A stretch of DNA of 64,000 bases from Lysobacter sp036697405 (GTDB taxonomy: Bacteria > Pseudomonadota > Gammaproteobacteria > Xanthomonadales > Xanthomonadaceae). Positions 9,601-19,068 of this stretch are shown piece by piece. Numbering within the stretch: position 1 is the stretch's first letter; every line of letters starts with the position of its first letter. The stretch covers positions 1 through 64,000 of the forward strand of contig NZ_JBAHWA010000018.1 of NCBI RefSeq assembly GCF_036697405.1. The letters run 5' to 3'. A program made the translations under genes and the position numbers. The notes below the pieces were generated by a model. The model was not told the origin of the DNA, made no database searches, and saw only the letters and a program-made list of their open reading frames with translations.

Positions 9601-9837
9601 ATCGTCGATCCATCGCATGCTTCGGCCATCGTCCTGCTCAACGACGTCGCGCAAAGCGCGCGCGACGGCAACGGCCTGCCGATCGATCACACGGTGGTGT
9701 GGCAGGGCTTCAACGACAGCGACCCGAACGGCGTGCTGGTGGCGGCCGATGGCGCCTACACCTTCGTGATCGAGGCCACCCTGCCGGCGACCGGGCGCAA
9801 GACCGTCTATCGCGGCGTTCTAAGCATGGTGCAGTGA
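6628..9837 (+). CDS. Exported right-handed beta-helix protein with FlgD-Ig-like region
   Basis: A 1069-residue exported protein of unknown function. The N-terminus has SRRRFVIVA followed by a hydrophobic stretch to about 42, which fits a signal anchor and resembles a twin-arginine signal. Residues about 45-125 and 140-235 look like small Ig-type beta domains. Residues 240-740 form a right-handed parallel beta-helix with two similar halves, each containing a FNGG.G turn and a GNWWG motif (477-481 and 706-710). After 760, runs such as WDGLNDQGTSAMGG and WHWNGRGPDGTL-like strands resemble FlgD Ig/'FlgD-like' modules. The stop overlaps the next start (TGATG). It heads the RHS operon; a surface adhesin or carrier role is only inferred. 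Confidence 0.75.
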   Translation: MTAETNHRSGTALDAKLSRRRFVIVATVVLLFAALLNVSATRGADDELQLYPLSAANYGRVLRVSGLAEPGQRVRIEVDGAAAGRTVANESGDFVVLLTPSRGEHLVQAVEDGKHLYPARSDVFRIRHDPPPELGPMRAQRAAVSGEVSAATAAPAIDPPAATSTTNPATLTGTAPAGSEVSLFVNGRYTRKFLATTGGTFSAWVPLEDGPNSIYAIADDGSGASPASNTVEIAYTNSLPRSYGATTISTPTVWTAGDGTPYTLSGDLVISATGALWVQPGVTVQIAGNYKIKVETNGELALRGTSGAHVRLRPATTACTDTTPRRSDWQGIEVLGGVPANAFGRASAEYADIYCASIGVSFNGGTGSLRDSRFLNSSSGISTRAATAAALIAPLIAGGNTLQGNTYGVYVDINSRPSISGGNLISANNYGILVDGGSVGQDPRPIVNGNSLYGNSVSNYYAQSFGDGAGIVLDARGNWWGSTDPSAIAATIRDRKNSTSAPYVDFSGYLGGAGGTPASTDVPLVGPINADATLAPGSYLMMGDVTVPAGVTWTLAPGATIRSVAGRRIRVSGTLLAIGSPSQRVHFTSANPFPAKGDWYGIEIMANAVAQIDRARIEYAVTGVDFNGGQGTVSRSLIRFCTYGVYAQAGGHPTIHQGNQISHNDYGIYAYNALPVVNGNALFSNAPYNYYTRGFSTPKPTLDAIGNWWGIATEAGIAATLYTAGTSSTTVDTSGYLLSEPFVPAMVLSGFSMSRQQVRPLIAPAPAEGVFTLNRGGNVTFRVMRDADGATVRQWTQTYAEAGQYAFQWDGLNDQGTSAMGGLHRMHLTATDGLDPYVFDVRMPTTVIAPSGSLSGGFNPYLNEFYKAYLTYSQSSLASLLVTPQGGTPFYAFQGVHYPAGSHWVHWNGRGPDGTLVTATTATFATDAQVMRANGVYVFEPAIAITGTGAAPNIEVKSNPYLVTHSFDQASSIVYRIDADAVVRVAMLPPGIVDPSHASAIVLLNDVAQSARDGNGLPIDHTVVWQGFNDSDPNGVLVAADGAYTFVIEATLPATGRKTVYRGVLSMVQ

Positions 9838-10745
9838 TGGGGCGGACCAGCACACGGGCGGTCCCGTCGCGGCGGATGCTGTGCGCGGCGGCGTTGTCGC
9901 TGTCGTTACTGCTGGGCGGATGCCAATCGGCGCCCGCCGATGCGCCGATCGCCTTCCTCGCGCAGCGCGACGGCTTGTGGCAGGCCTGGTGGATCGAGCG
10001 CGCCGGCGCGCAGCCCAAGCCGCTGTCGAAGGCGACGGAAGACGTGATTCGGCTGTCTTGGTATCCCAACGGGCGCGAGCTGTTGTTGAACCTCCAGGAC
10101 GGCAGCCTGGCGAAGCTCGATACCGCCACCGGCCGCATGACCAAGCTCGATTTCCCGGTCGCGGGCGTGGCCGATGCGGTGATCTCGCCCGATGGCCGAC
10201 GCATCGCGTACTCGATCAGCATGGTCGACAGCGGCGACCGCAACGACCTGTGGACCTACGACCTCGGAACCCGCGAACGCCTCAAGCTGACGACGATGCC
10301 CGGCCTGCAGCACGACCCGGTCTGGAGCCCGGACGGCAAGACGATCTATTTCCTCTCGGCCGGCGGTCCGCAGGCGCACGACCTGTGGCAGGTCGACCTG
10401 GCCACCGGCAGCACGGAGCAGCTGACGGTGAATGCCTTGTATCACTTCGACCCGGCGGTCCGCGCGGACGGTCTGATCGCCTATTCCGGCAACGAAGGCG
10501 GCGACTACGACCTGTGGACGATGAAACCGGGCAAGGCCCCGCAGCGGCTGACCGAGGACGCTGCGCTCGATGCGCGCCCCAGCTGGTCGCCGGACGGACG
10601 GGCGCTGGTCTTCGAATCGACTCGCGACGGCGGCACGCACCAGTTGTGGCGCATGGATCCCGGCACCCGTCAGGCGACGCGTCTGACCCGTCAGCCCGGC
10701 GGCGCACGCATGCCGGTCTGGGCGCCGGCGGGGGCGCGGCCATGA
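9837..10745 (+). CDS. TolB-like beta-propeller lipoprotein
   Basis: A 302-residue lipoprotein (lipobox LGGC, Cys29). Repeated blade motifs follow: SWYPNGRELLL, ISPDGRRIAYS, WSPDGKTIYFL and WSPDGRALVFES, with DLWTYDLGT and DLWQVDLATG. These are the PD40/WD40-like repeats of the TolB C-terminal propeller; the N-terminal TolB domain is missing. It is therefore not TolB itself but a propeller scaffold anchored in the envelope. The start ATG shares one base with the preceding TGA, and the stop overlaps the next ATG, so it sits in the middle of a translationally coupled set ending in the RHS gene. Confidence 0.82.
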   Translation: MGRTSTRAVPSRRMLCAAALSLSLLLGGCQSAPADAPIAFLAQRDGLWQAWWIERAGAQPKPLSKATEDVIRLSWYPNGRELLLNLQDGSLAKLDTATGRMTKLDFPVAGVADAVISPDGRRIAYSISMVDSGDRNDLWTYDLGTRERLKLTTMPGLQHDPVWSPDGKTIYFLSAGGPQAHDLWQVDLATGSTEQLTVNALYHFDPAVRADGLIAYSGNEGGDYDLWTMKPGKAPQRLTEDAALDARPSWSPDGRALVFESTRDGGTHQLWRMDPGTRQATRLTRQPGGARMPVWAPAGARP

Positions 10746-11923
10746 TCCGGTCGCGGGCGATGAGCGCGCGCGTACGGCCGATGTGCTTGGCACTGGCGCT
10801 GGCCTGCGTGGCCGGATGCGAGAAAGAGGCGCCGGCGGGAGGATCGACCTCGCAAGCCCAGCCTGCCGTCGTGATCGCGCAGGTACGCACGGATCGTCTG
10901 GCATTCGATCCGGCCAAATCCGAATCGGTCTCGATCAGGTTCAACCTGAGCGAGACGGCCGATGTGACGCTCTCCATCCACGACGGGCGCGACCACCGGG
11001 TATTCCAGCGCCACGCCAAGGCCTTGGCCGCGGGCGATCGGGCGCTGAGCTGGAATGGCCTGGACGAGCGGGGCACGCCGGTGCCCGCCGAGGCCTACAG
11101 CTACACCTTGACCGCGCGCACGGCCAAGGGCAGCAGCACGCACGATCTGACCGACCTGACCGGCGGGCAGCGCATCGAGGCGCGCGACGTTCGCTGGGAT
11201 CCGGCCGCCGGCACCATCGGCTATTACCTGGACAAACCGGCGCGGGTCAATCTGCGGATGGGACTGGAGGACGGCCCCTACCTGCGCACCGTGGTGGACT
11301 GGGTGCCGCGCCAAGCCGGCGCGCACGCCGAACGCTGGGACGGGCGGGATGCCTCCGGCGTGCTCGACCTAGCCGGGAATCCGGCCCTCAAGCCGGTCGT
11401 GGCCGCATACACCTTGCCCGACAACGTGCTCTTCGTCGGCGGGCCGCCGCAGGCGATCCGGTTCGTCGCCGAGCAGGGCAACCCGGCTACGCGCGAAAGA
11501 CGGGCCATCGTTCGCAAGCAGATCGGCAACAGCGCCCAGCAGCCGTTGGACACGCGCGGCGATGTGCGCGCGCGATTGGTCCCGATCGGCGATTACGCGC
11601 GCGACGATCAAGGGCGCTGGATCGTGAGCGGCGCGGTGCCGTTTCGCGTGGACGTCGCCGATTCCGATCGCGAACGCGTGGTCCAACGGCGCTTCGAGGC
11701 CGTCTATTACGTCGATGGCGTCTTCACCTACGAGAACGAACTGGGCTATCTGCCGATGACCTGGACCTGGGACACCAGCGCGTTCAATCCCGGCGAGCAC
11801 TTCGTCACCCTCAATATTCGCGGCTACGAAGGCAATTTCGGCGCCGCCACCGTCAAGGTATTGGTGATGCCGGGCAAGCCCGGCCGCACGCAGCAGACCG
11901 GCACTCCGGTCGAAGGGAAGTGA
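10742..11923 (+). CDS. FlgD-Ig-like lipoprotein of the RHS operon
   Basis: A 393-residue lipoprotein (CVAGC, Cys26). Residues about 40-120 contain VSIRFNLSETADVTLSI and LSWNGLDERGTPVPAEAYSY, the pattern of the FlgD-type Ig domain. A second half-repeat (GYYLDKPARVNLRM, WDGRDASGVLDL) follows, so two such domains are present. The C-terminal 150 residues resemble no family I recognise. The start overlaps the upstream stop (ATGA). Only two bases separate its stop from the RHS start codon. Similar WxGxDxxGxxxP modules occur in the first gene of the operon, suggesting the two bind alike. Confidence 0.75.
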   Translation: MIRSRAMSARVRPMCLALALACVAGCEKEAPAGGSTSQAQPAVVIAQVRTDRLAFDPAKSESVSIRFNLSETADVTLSIHDGRDHRVFQRHAKALAAGDRALSWNGLDERGTPVPAEAYSYTLTARTAKGSSTHDLTDLTGGQRIEARDVRWDPAAGTIGYYLDKPARVNLRMGLEDGPYLRTVVDWVPRQAGAHAERWDGRDASGVLDLAGNPALKPVVAAYTLPDNVLFVGGPPQAIRFVAEQGNPATRERRAIVRKQIGNSAQQPLDTRGDVRARLVPIGDYARDDQGRWIVSGAVPFRVDVADSDRERVVQRRFEAVYYVDGVFTYENELGYLPMTWTWDTSAFNPGEHFVTLNIRGYEGNFGAATVKVLVMPGKPGRTQQTGTPVEGK

Positions 11924-11925
11924 GC

Positions 11926-14900
11926 ATGCAGCTTTCGTCCATCCCGGCCTGTTCTTCCGGCTATCCGCGCATACCCCGCCGCCGCCGCTGGTACGCCGCC
12001 ACATTCGGCCTGCTGTGCGCGCTCATGCTCTCGCCGCTGACGTCCGTCGGCCCGGCCCGCGCCGACGGTATCGGTTCCAGCGTGACGCCGGGCAGCGCGC
12101 CGCAGGGACCCGACTCGCGCCCTTGCAACAGCGACGGTTGTTGCAAGGGAAATTCGCAAGGATCGAACGGGACCGGCTTCGGCGACCCGATCTGGACTTA
12201 CGACGGCAGCCTGTACCTGAGCTACACCGACCTGACGGTCGGCGCCAACTTTCCGATCCAGTTCACGCGCCGCTACGACAGCCGCTCGGAATACGACAGT
12301 TCGGTCGGCTACGGCTGGTCGCACAACTACGACAAGCGCTTGTTCGAGTACCCGGACGGCTCGATCATGATCCGGACAGGCTGCGGCAGCCGCAGTCGCT
12401 ACGTCTATTCCGGCGGCGCCTATGTTTCGCCCGCCGACGGCGCGACCGGTCAGCTGTTGGCGCTCGGCGGCGGCGGCTACCAGTTCCTGTATCGCGACGG
12501 TGCGCGCGATATCTACGACGCGCGCGGCTATCTGGCCGCGCGCATCGCCGCCAACGGCTGGCAGCAGGAACTGATCTACGACGAACGCAACCGCCTGCCC
12601 TTGATCGGCACCTCGCGGCGCGCCGTCGACCCGAACAAGCCGATGCTGGTCGCCTACCAGCCGCGTCTCGTCCGGATCGTCGAGAAGACCCTGAGCGGCC
12701 AACCGACCGGCTATGCGCTGGATCTGCAGTACAGCGACACCACCGGCCGGTTGACGAAGATCGTCGCCAACGACGGTCGCGAAGTGAATTTCACCCACGA
12801 TGTCCATCAGGGCGCCACCCGCGGCAACCTGGTCGCGGTGGCCGGCCTGACCGATTACAGCCAGGCCTTCGCGTACGCGGACGCGAACGATCAGCACAAC
12901 GTTACCTCGATCACCGACGGCACGGGCGCGGTCACCGTGGTCAACACCTACAACGCATTGGACAAGGTGACGCGCCAGAATCAGGGCGAAACCGTGTGGA
13001 CCTTCGCCTATCCGGCCGCCAATACCACGACCGTTACCGAGACAGTCGACCTGGGCAGCACCACCAGCACGCGCACGTCCACCCAGATCTTCAATCCCGG
13101 CGGCTATCTCGGCAAGGAAGTCGACGCCCTGGGGAACGAAGTCCGCTACACCTACGACGGCAACGGCGATCAGACCCGCACCGAGTTGTGGGAGAAGCAG
13201 GCCGACGGTTCGTTCGCGCTGCTCAAGGCGATCGACAGCACCTATAACGGGCAGTCGCAGAAACTGACCGAATCGGTGACGCTGGACAGCGGCGAGGTGG
13301 TCACCACCTCCTGGACCTACAACTACGGCTGGGTAGCGAGCCAGCAGATCGTGTCCAGCGCCAGTCCGCAGGTCTTCCGCACGGAGTTCGCATTCGTGCT
13401 GTCGCAAGGGCGGCCCATCGCGATCAGCCAGGTTCGTCGGCGCAAGGACGACGGCAGCTTCGCGACCACGACCTACGGCTACTGCACCGGAACCGATATC
13501 TCCGACCCCAACGCAGGCTGCCCCGATCGCCGTCTGGTCAAGCAGATCGACGGCCCGCGCACGGACGTCAACGATGTCGTAACGGTCCGCTATTACACCA
13601 GCACCGATACCGGCGGCTGCGCCGCCGGCGCCGAGCCTTGCCATCGCCTGGGCGATCGCAAGGAGATCGAGAACGCGCTGGGGCAGAAGGTGGAGTTCCT
13701 GCGCTACGACGGCGCGGGCCGGCCGACCAAGATCCGCGACGCCAACGGCGTCGTCGCCGAGATGATCTATCACCCGCGCGGCTGGCTGCAACAGCAGATC
13801 GTGCGCGGCGCGGACGACGCAGCGACCACGGACGACCAGATCACGACCTACACGGCCGATGCGCGCGGCAACGCAACCCGCGTGACGACACCTGACGGCG
13901 ACTACGTCGACATGACCTACAACAACCGCGACTGGTTGATGACGGTCCGCGACCAGGCCGGCAACGAGTTGCGCTACACCTACGACTCGGCGGGCAACCG
14001 CCTGACCGACCGGGCCTACGCCCCCGGAAGCGTACTCAAGCGGACGCAGACCGCTGTGTTCGACAAACTGAACCGGGTGGCCAGCGCGACCGGCACCAGC
14101 GGTACCACGCACACTCTCACTTACGACGCTGCGGGTCGCCAGACCAAGGTGACGGATCCGAACCTGGTCCAGACCCACAATCAATACGACGATCTCGACC
14201 GCCTGGTCGCGACGGTCTTGGACGGCGCCAGCGGCGGCCTGCAGATCACGACCGCGATGAGCTACGACGCGATGGGCAATCTGCGCTCGGTCACCGACCC
14301 GAAAAGTCTGACGACCAGCTACACCTACGATGCGCTGGGCCGCCTGACCCAGCAGGTGAGCCCGGACAGCGGCACGACAGGCTTCGTCTACGACAACGCC
14401 GACAACCGTCTCTCCCAGACCGATGCGCGCGGCATCACCGCGACCTACGTCTACGACGCCTTGAATCGCCCGCTCTCGGTGACGTATCCGAACGCCGCCG
14501 AGAACGTGGCCTACGTCTACGACACGGTGAACGCCGTGTGCCAGTCCGGCGAAACCTTCGCGATCGGCCGTCTGAGCAAGATGACGGACGAGAGCGGCGA
14601 CACCGAGTACTGCTACGACCGCTTCGGCAACGTCGCCCGCAAGGCCCAGACCACCGGCGGTCAGCTGAGAGTGGTCCGTTACGGCTACAACAAAAGCAAT
14701 AAGCTGACCAACCTGGTGTATCCGGACGGTACGCAGGTCGACTACGTGCGCGACACCCAGCAACGGGTGAAGGAGGTCGGAGTCACCGCGGACGGCGGCA
14801 CCCGCCAGGTGCTGGTCAAGAATGCGGCTTACCTGCCGGCGGGGCCGGCCAGCAGCTGGCAATACGGCAACAACCGCACCCTGACGCGCGGCTACGACCA

Positions 14901-16476
14901 GAACTATCGCGCGACCACGGTCTACGATGCCGGCCCGAATACCAGTACGACCAGCAGCGGACTGTTGGACGATGGCCTGAACATCGGCTACGTCTACGAC
15001 AACGCCAGCTATCTGAAGGAGATCCGCGCGGCGAGCCTGTCCTCCACCACGACACGGGCGAAGTTCGCCTACGATGCCGCCGGCCGCCTCCTGACGCGCA
15101 GCAACAGCGCCAGTGTGGTGCTGGAAAGCTACGTCTACGACCTCACCGGCAATCGCCAGAGCGTGACGGCGGCCGGAACCACCACGGACTACACGTATGA
15201 GGCCGCAAGCCATCGTCTGACCGCGGTGGGTGGCGTCGCGCGCACCTACGAAGCCAACGGCAATCTGAGCACGGTGGGCGGCACCGGCAAAGAATACGTC
15301 TACAACCAGGCCAACCGGATGAGCGTCGCCAAGGCCGGCGGCGTCATCCAGGCCACGTACGTCTACAACGGCTTCGGCGAACAAGTGCAGCGCCAGACCA
15401 GCGTGACCACGCGGTTCGTGTACGACGAGGCGGGAAATCTGCTGGGTCAGTACGACGCGAGCGGCAATCCGATTCAGCAGTACGTGTGGATGGAGGGCGT
15501 GCCCGTCGGGGTGCTGACCGGATCGGGGGCCAGCCAGGTGCTGCGCTACGTCGAGACCGATCAGCTGGGCACGCCGCGCGCGGTGATCGATCCGACCCAG
15601 CAGCGCGCGGTCTGGCGCTGGGACGAGAGCCTGGAGGGCTTCGGCGTCGACGCGCCAAACATCGACCCCGACGGCAACGGCCAGACCTTCGTGTTCGACC
15701 TGCGCTTCCCCGGCCAGCGCTACGACATGGCCAGCGGGCTGTACTACAACTATATGCGGGACTATGACCCGGTGACGGGGCAATACACGCAGAGCGATCC
15801 GGCCGGACTGCTCGGCGGGCTCAATACCTATGCTTACATAAGCAACAATCCGCTATCGGGTATCGACCCATTGGGGCTTTGGAGATGGGGCGATCCGTTG
15901 CCGCAGGAGTTGGTGGATTTCTCAGCGGGAATGGGCGATACGCTTAGCTTCGGCCTTACAAGAGGCATTCGATCTATGGCGGGCATCGATGGTGGGGTGA
16001 GCGTGTGCTCCGGATGGTACGCCGGCGGCGAGGCTGCAGGCATCGGCGTGAGCCTCGCCTTTGGCGGCGCTCACCTGGGCAGAAACGCTGCCATGCAGAT
16101 GGGGCGCCGAGGAAACTTGCTGACGCGGATGGAGCGCGGCATCGGTCGTCTCTTCCAGGATCGCAGAGGGTTCGATGCTGTAAGGAAGATGTACTCCAGA
16201 GCGGCTGGCGGCTTACAAAACCTAGGGTTGGATTTGCACCATTGGCTCATTCCTCAGCGCTGGATGAGAATTACCGGAAGGTTCGATGCAGGGATCAACT
16301 ACATGGCGATTGGCTCTAAGCTCAATCGGTACATGAACGGATCGACCTGGGGCAGGATAGCGACCGAATGGGTGTTCAAGGGGACGGTGGTCGGAATATA
16401 TGGCGCCATCCCGACCGCGACCGCAATGACTATGACGGATTATCGTTCGAGCGGAAGCTGTGGCTGTGGAGGGTGA
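11926..16476 (+). CDS. Sec-exported RHS/YD-repeat protein with polymorphic C-terminal tail
   Basis: A 1516-residue protein. It starts with an Arg-rich n-region and hydrophobic signal ending PARADG (about 47), so it appears Sec-exported; no PAAR domain is visible. An N-terminal DUF6531-like segment (WTYDGSLYLSYTDLTVG, FTRRYDSRSEYD) precedes roughly 1100 residues of YD repeats (YDAxGR, YTYDALGRL and variants). These build the shell that encloses a toxic tail in this family. The RHS core (GQRYDMASGLYYNYMRDYDP) ends at DPLGL (1318). The last 198 residues form a distinct tail with hydrophobic segments and an LHHWLIPQRW motif near 1437. Base composition falls sharply in the tail, as in toxin modules exchanged by recombination. 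Tail activity is unknown; a metal nuclease is one guess. Confidence 0.85.
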   Translation: MQLSSIPACSSGYPRIPRRRRWYAATFGLLCALMLSPLTSVGPARADGIGSSVTPGSAPQGPDSRPCNSDGCCKGNSQGSNGTGFGDPIWTYDGSLYLSYTDLTVGANFPIQFTRRYDSRSEYDSSVGYGWSHNYDKRLFEYPDGSIMIRTGCGSRSRYVYSGGAYVSPADGATGQLLALGGGGYQFLYRDGARDIYDARGYLAARIAANGWQQELIYDERNRLPLIGTSRRAVDPNKPMLVAYQPRLVRIVEKTLSGQPTGYALDLQYSDTTGRLTKIVANDGREVNFTHDVHQGATRGNLVAVAGLTDYSQAFAYADANDQHNVTSITDGTGAVTVVNTYNALDKVTRQNQGETVWTFAYPAANTTTVTETVDLGSTTSTRTSTQIFNPGGYLGKEVDALGNEVRYTYDGNGDQTRTELWEKQADGSFALLKAIDSTYNGQSQKLTESVTLDSGEVVTTSWTYNYGWVASQQIVSSASPQVFRTEFAFVLSQGRPIAISQVRRRKDDGSFATTTYGYCTGTDISDPNAGCPDRRLVKQIDGPRTDVNDVVTVRYYTSTDTGGCAAGAEPCHRLGDRKEIENALGQKVEFLRYDGAGRPTKIRDANGVVAEMIYHPRGWLQQQIVRGADDAATTDDQITTYTADARGNATRVTTPDGDYVDMTYNNRDWLMTVRDQAGNELRYTYDSAGNRLTDRAYAPGSVLKRTQTAVFDKLNRVASATGTSGTTHTLTYDAAGRQTKVTDPNLVQTHNQYDDLDRLVATVLDGASGGLQITTAMSYDAMGNLRSVTDPKSLTTSYTYDALGRLTQQVSPDSGTTGFVYDNADNRLSQTDARGITATYVYDALNRPLSVTYPNAAENVAYVYDTVNAVCQSGETFAIGRLSKMTDESGDTEYCYDRFGNVARKAQTTGGQLRVVRYGYNKSNKLTNLVYPDGTQVDYVRDTQQRVKEVGVTADGGTRQVLVKNAAYLPAGPASSWQYGNNRTLTRGYDQNYRATTVYDAGPNTSTTSSGLLDDGLNIGYVYDNASYLKEIRAASLSSTTTRAKFAYDAAGRLLTRSNSASVVLESYVYDLTGNRQSVTAAGTTTDYTYEAASHRLTAVGGVARTYEANGNLSTVGGTGKEYVYNQANRMSVAKAGGVIQATYVYNGFGEQVQRQTSVTTRFVYDEAGNLLGQYDASGNPIQQYVWMEGVPVGVLTGSGASQVLRYVETDQLGTPRAVIDPTQQRAVWRWDESLEGFGVDAPNIDPDGNGQTFVFDLRFPGQRYDMASGLYYNYMRDYDPVTGQYTQSDPAGLLGGLNTYAYISNNPLSGIDPLGLWRWGDPLPQELVDFSAGMGDTLSFGLTRGIRSMAGIDGGVSVCSGWYAGGEAAGIGVSLAFGGAHLGRNAAMQMGRRGNLLTRMERGIGRLFQDRRGFDAVRKMYSRAAGGLQNLGLDLHHWLIPQRWMRITGRFDAGINYMAIGSKLNRYMNGSTWGRIATEWVFKGTVVGIYGAIPTATAMTMTDYRSSGSCGCGG

Positions 16477-16512
16477 GATTGAAGTAGCCCTCCAAAAAAA
16501 ATGGGAGGAGAC

Positions 16513-16995
16513 ATGTTTGATGGCATCAAGCGTTTTTTGTTTGGCGATAAGAGGGAGATAACGGAAGTCGTCGAAAGCCATCTGCTTGGGAAGCTGTCGT
16601 TCAACGACGATGTAGAGGCGTGGGAGTCTGTCGCGAAGATCGGCGGAGAAGAAATCAAATTCCATATCGCGGGGGATTGGGGCAAAGAACAAGTCGTCAT
16701 TGGCCCGTCCCTGCGATTGATAGGCGAGGCTGAGCAGCTTGCGGCGCGCTTCGAAGAATTTTCGGTCGCAGTGAGAGAGTTCATCGAGGCGCAGATCGAT
16801 CAGAACCCCGCCTTGAACGAATGGCGCGATGAACTCAGGCGGCTGAAGATCGCCCAGATATGCTTCTTCTGGGCTGAGCGCCCAAGCGATGGGGAGATCG
16901 TTTTCTCGAGCGATACCGGCGGGGACGCCGGCCGAATCTGGGCATGCGCCATCAAGAACGGAAAGCCTGCGCCGACGCTGAGCTTCTCGTCCTAA
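16513..16995 (+). CDS. Probable immunity protein to the RHS tail
   Basis: A 160-residue acidic cytosolic protein with no signal or membrane segment. I place the start at 16513 (MFDGIKRF) because a GGGAGGAG ribosome-binding site precedes it; the ATG at 16501 lies upstream of that site. Residues resemble the DUF2004/DUF2262-like fold: LGKLSFNDDVEAWES near the start and a C-terminal GGDAGRIWACAIKNGK strand pair. Position directly after an RHS toxin tail, small size and low GC shared with the tail are the hallmarks of a cognate immunity gene. The family match is from memory and tentative. Confidence 0.65.
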   Translation: MFDGIKRFLFGDKREITEVVESHLLGKLSFNDDVEAWESVAKIGGEEIKFHIAGDWGKEQVVIGPSLRLIGEAEQLAARFEEFSVAVREFIEAQIDQNPALNEWRDELRRLKIAQICFFWAERPSDGEIVFSSDTGGDAGRIWACAIKNGKPAPTLSFSS

Positions 16996-17132
16996 GCTCG
17001 CCAGACCAAACCGGCGCCATGCTTCAGGCCCGGTGGAGAATCCGGCGCCGTGATTCGGCCGGGGGGCGCACCGGCGAAGCCGCCGCTCACGTTCACCGCC
17101 GGCCCCGCAGCGCAGGCCGCCATGGCGACGCT

Positions 17133-17179
17133 GTGAGCGTGGAAGCGAGCCTTACTCGCCCTCACTTCTCCACGCTCAC
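17133..17179. terminator. Nested hairpin between convergent genes
   Basis: An 11-bp stem (17133-17143 with 17169-17179) encloses a second 5-bp stem (17145-17149 with 17155-17159). It sits in the 190-bp gap between the plus-strand immunity gene and the minus-strand reductase gene. It probably separates the two convergent units. It lacks a clear T-run, so it may act as a barrier or mRNA stabiliser instead. Confidence 0.5.
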
Positions 17180-17185
17180 TCCTGG

Positions 17186-17938
17186 CTACTTGCTGCTGAC
17201 GTATTTCTCGCGGCGGATCGCCGGCACCGGCAGGCCGTGGGCCTTGAGCGCCTCGAAGCAGGCGTCGACCATGTTGGGGTTGCCGCACAGGTAGGCGATG
17301 TCGGATTCGCCGTTGGGCGCGAACTCGTCCAGGAACTGCTGCACGTAGCCGTGGCGGGTGTCCGGGTGCGGGTCGGCCGGCAGCTCGCGCGAGTAGCAGG
17401 GCACGAAGCGGAAGTTGGGCTGGCGGTCGGCGAAGGCGCGGAACTCGTCGCCGTACAGCAGCTCGTCCGGAGTACGCGCGCCGAACATCAGCACCACCTC
17501 GATGCCGCGTTCGCGGATCAGGGTTTCCAGCTGCGGCAGCATGGCCCGGTACGGGGTCACGCCGGTACCGGTGGCGATCAGCAGGTAGCGCCGGTTGGCG
17601 TCGGCCGGCATCAGGCAGAAGCGCCCGAACGGGCCGCTGGCGTCGACCGTGCCGCCTTCGTCCAGGCCTTCGAACAAGGCCGTCGCGGCGCCGCCGGGCA
17701 CGTAGCTCACCGCGATCTCCACCGCCTCGCCCGGTCCCAGGGCGTGGTCGTGGATGGTCGCCAGCGAGTAGCTGCGCTTGGTCGCGGTGCCGTCGGCGTA
17801 CTGGAAGTGAACCTGGATGAACTGGCCGGGGATGTAATCCAGCGGCTGGCCATCGTCGCGGACGAAGGTGTAGTGGCCCACGGTGGGGGCCAGCATGCGG
17901 CGCGAAACGAGCTTGAGGGGGAAATGCTGGATGGCCAC
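17186..17938 (-). CDS. fpr: Ferredoxin/flavodoxin-NADP+ reductase
   Basis: A 250-residue cytoplasmic flavoprotein moving electrons between NADP(H) and ferredoxin or flavodoxin. The FAD-binding motif RSYSLA is at 55-60, the NADP-binding GTGVTP at 124-129, and CGNPNMVD near the C-terminus. Length and motif order fit the bacterial Fpr family. The start is uncertain: GTG at 17938 gives MAIQHFPLKL, a normal first strand, whereas the longer frame adds a composition typical of noncoding DNA. It is transcribed divergently from the ABC exporter genes, with about 100 bp between. Confidence 0.88.
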   Translation of the reverse strand: MAIQHFPLKLVSRRMLAPTVGHYTFVRDDGQPLDYIPGQFIQVHFQYADGTATKRSYSLATIHDHALGPGEAVEIAVSYVPGGAATALFEGLDEGGTVDASGPFGRFCLMPADANRRYLLIATGTGVTPYRAMLPQLETLIRERGIEVVLMFGARTPDELLYGDEFRAFADRQPNFRFVPCYSRELPADPHPDTRHGYVQQFLDEFAPNGESDIAYLCGNPNMVDACFEALKAHGLPVPAIRREKYVSSK

Positions 17939-18039
17939 GGCTACCGACAAACCTGCAACAGTCTGTGGCCGGAGCGCGACCACGGGGGCGCCTATACTAC
18001 CGGTTATCGCCGCGCGGCTCGCGGCGCAGGCCTCCCGAA

Positions 18040-19064
<1,025 letters not shown>

Positions 19065-19068
<4 letters not shown>

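Noticed and set aside
9837..10745. Calling the propeller lipoprotein TolB
   Set aside because: It lacks the N-terminal TolB domain, is lipidated, and is not near tolA/pal.
11824..15783. A very long uninterrupted antisense frame opposite the RHS gene
   Set aside because: The RHS frame is supported by YD repeats, core motif and signal peptide. High GC removes stop codons from the opposite strand, and the antisense protein has no domain.
17993..17998. TATACT as a -10 for the YadG-like gene
   Set aside because: No acceptable -35 at 16-18 bp upstream, so support is too weak to annotate.
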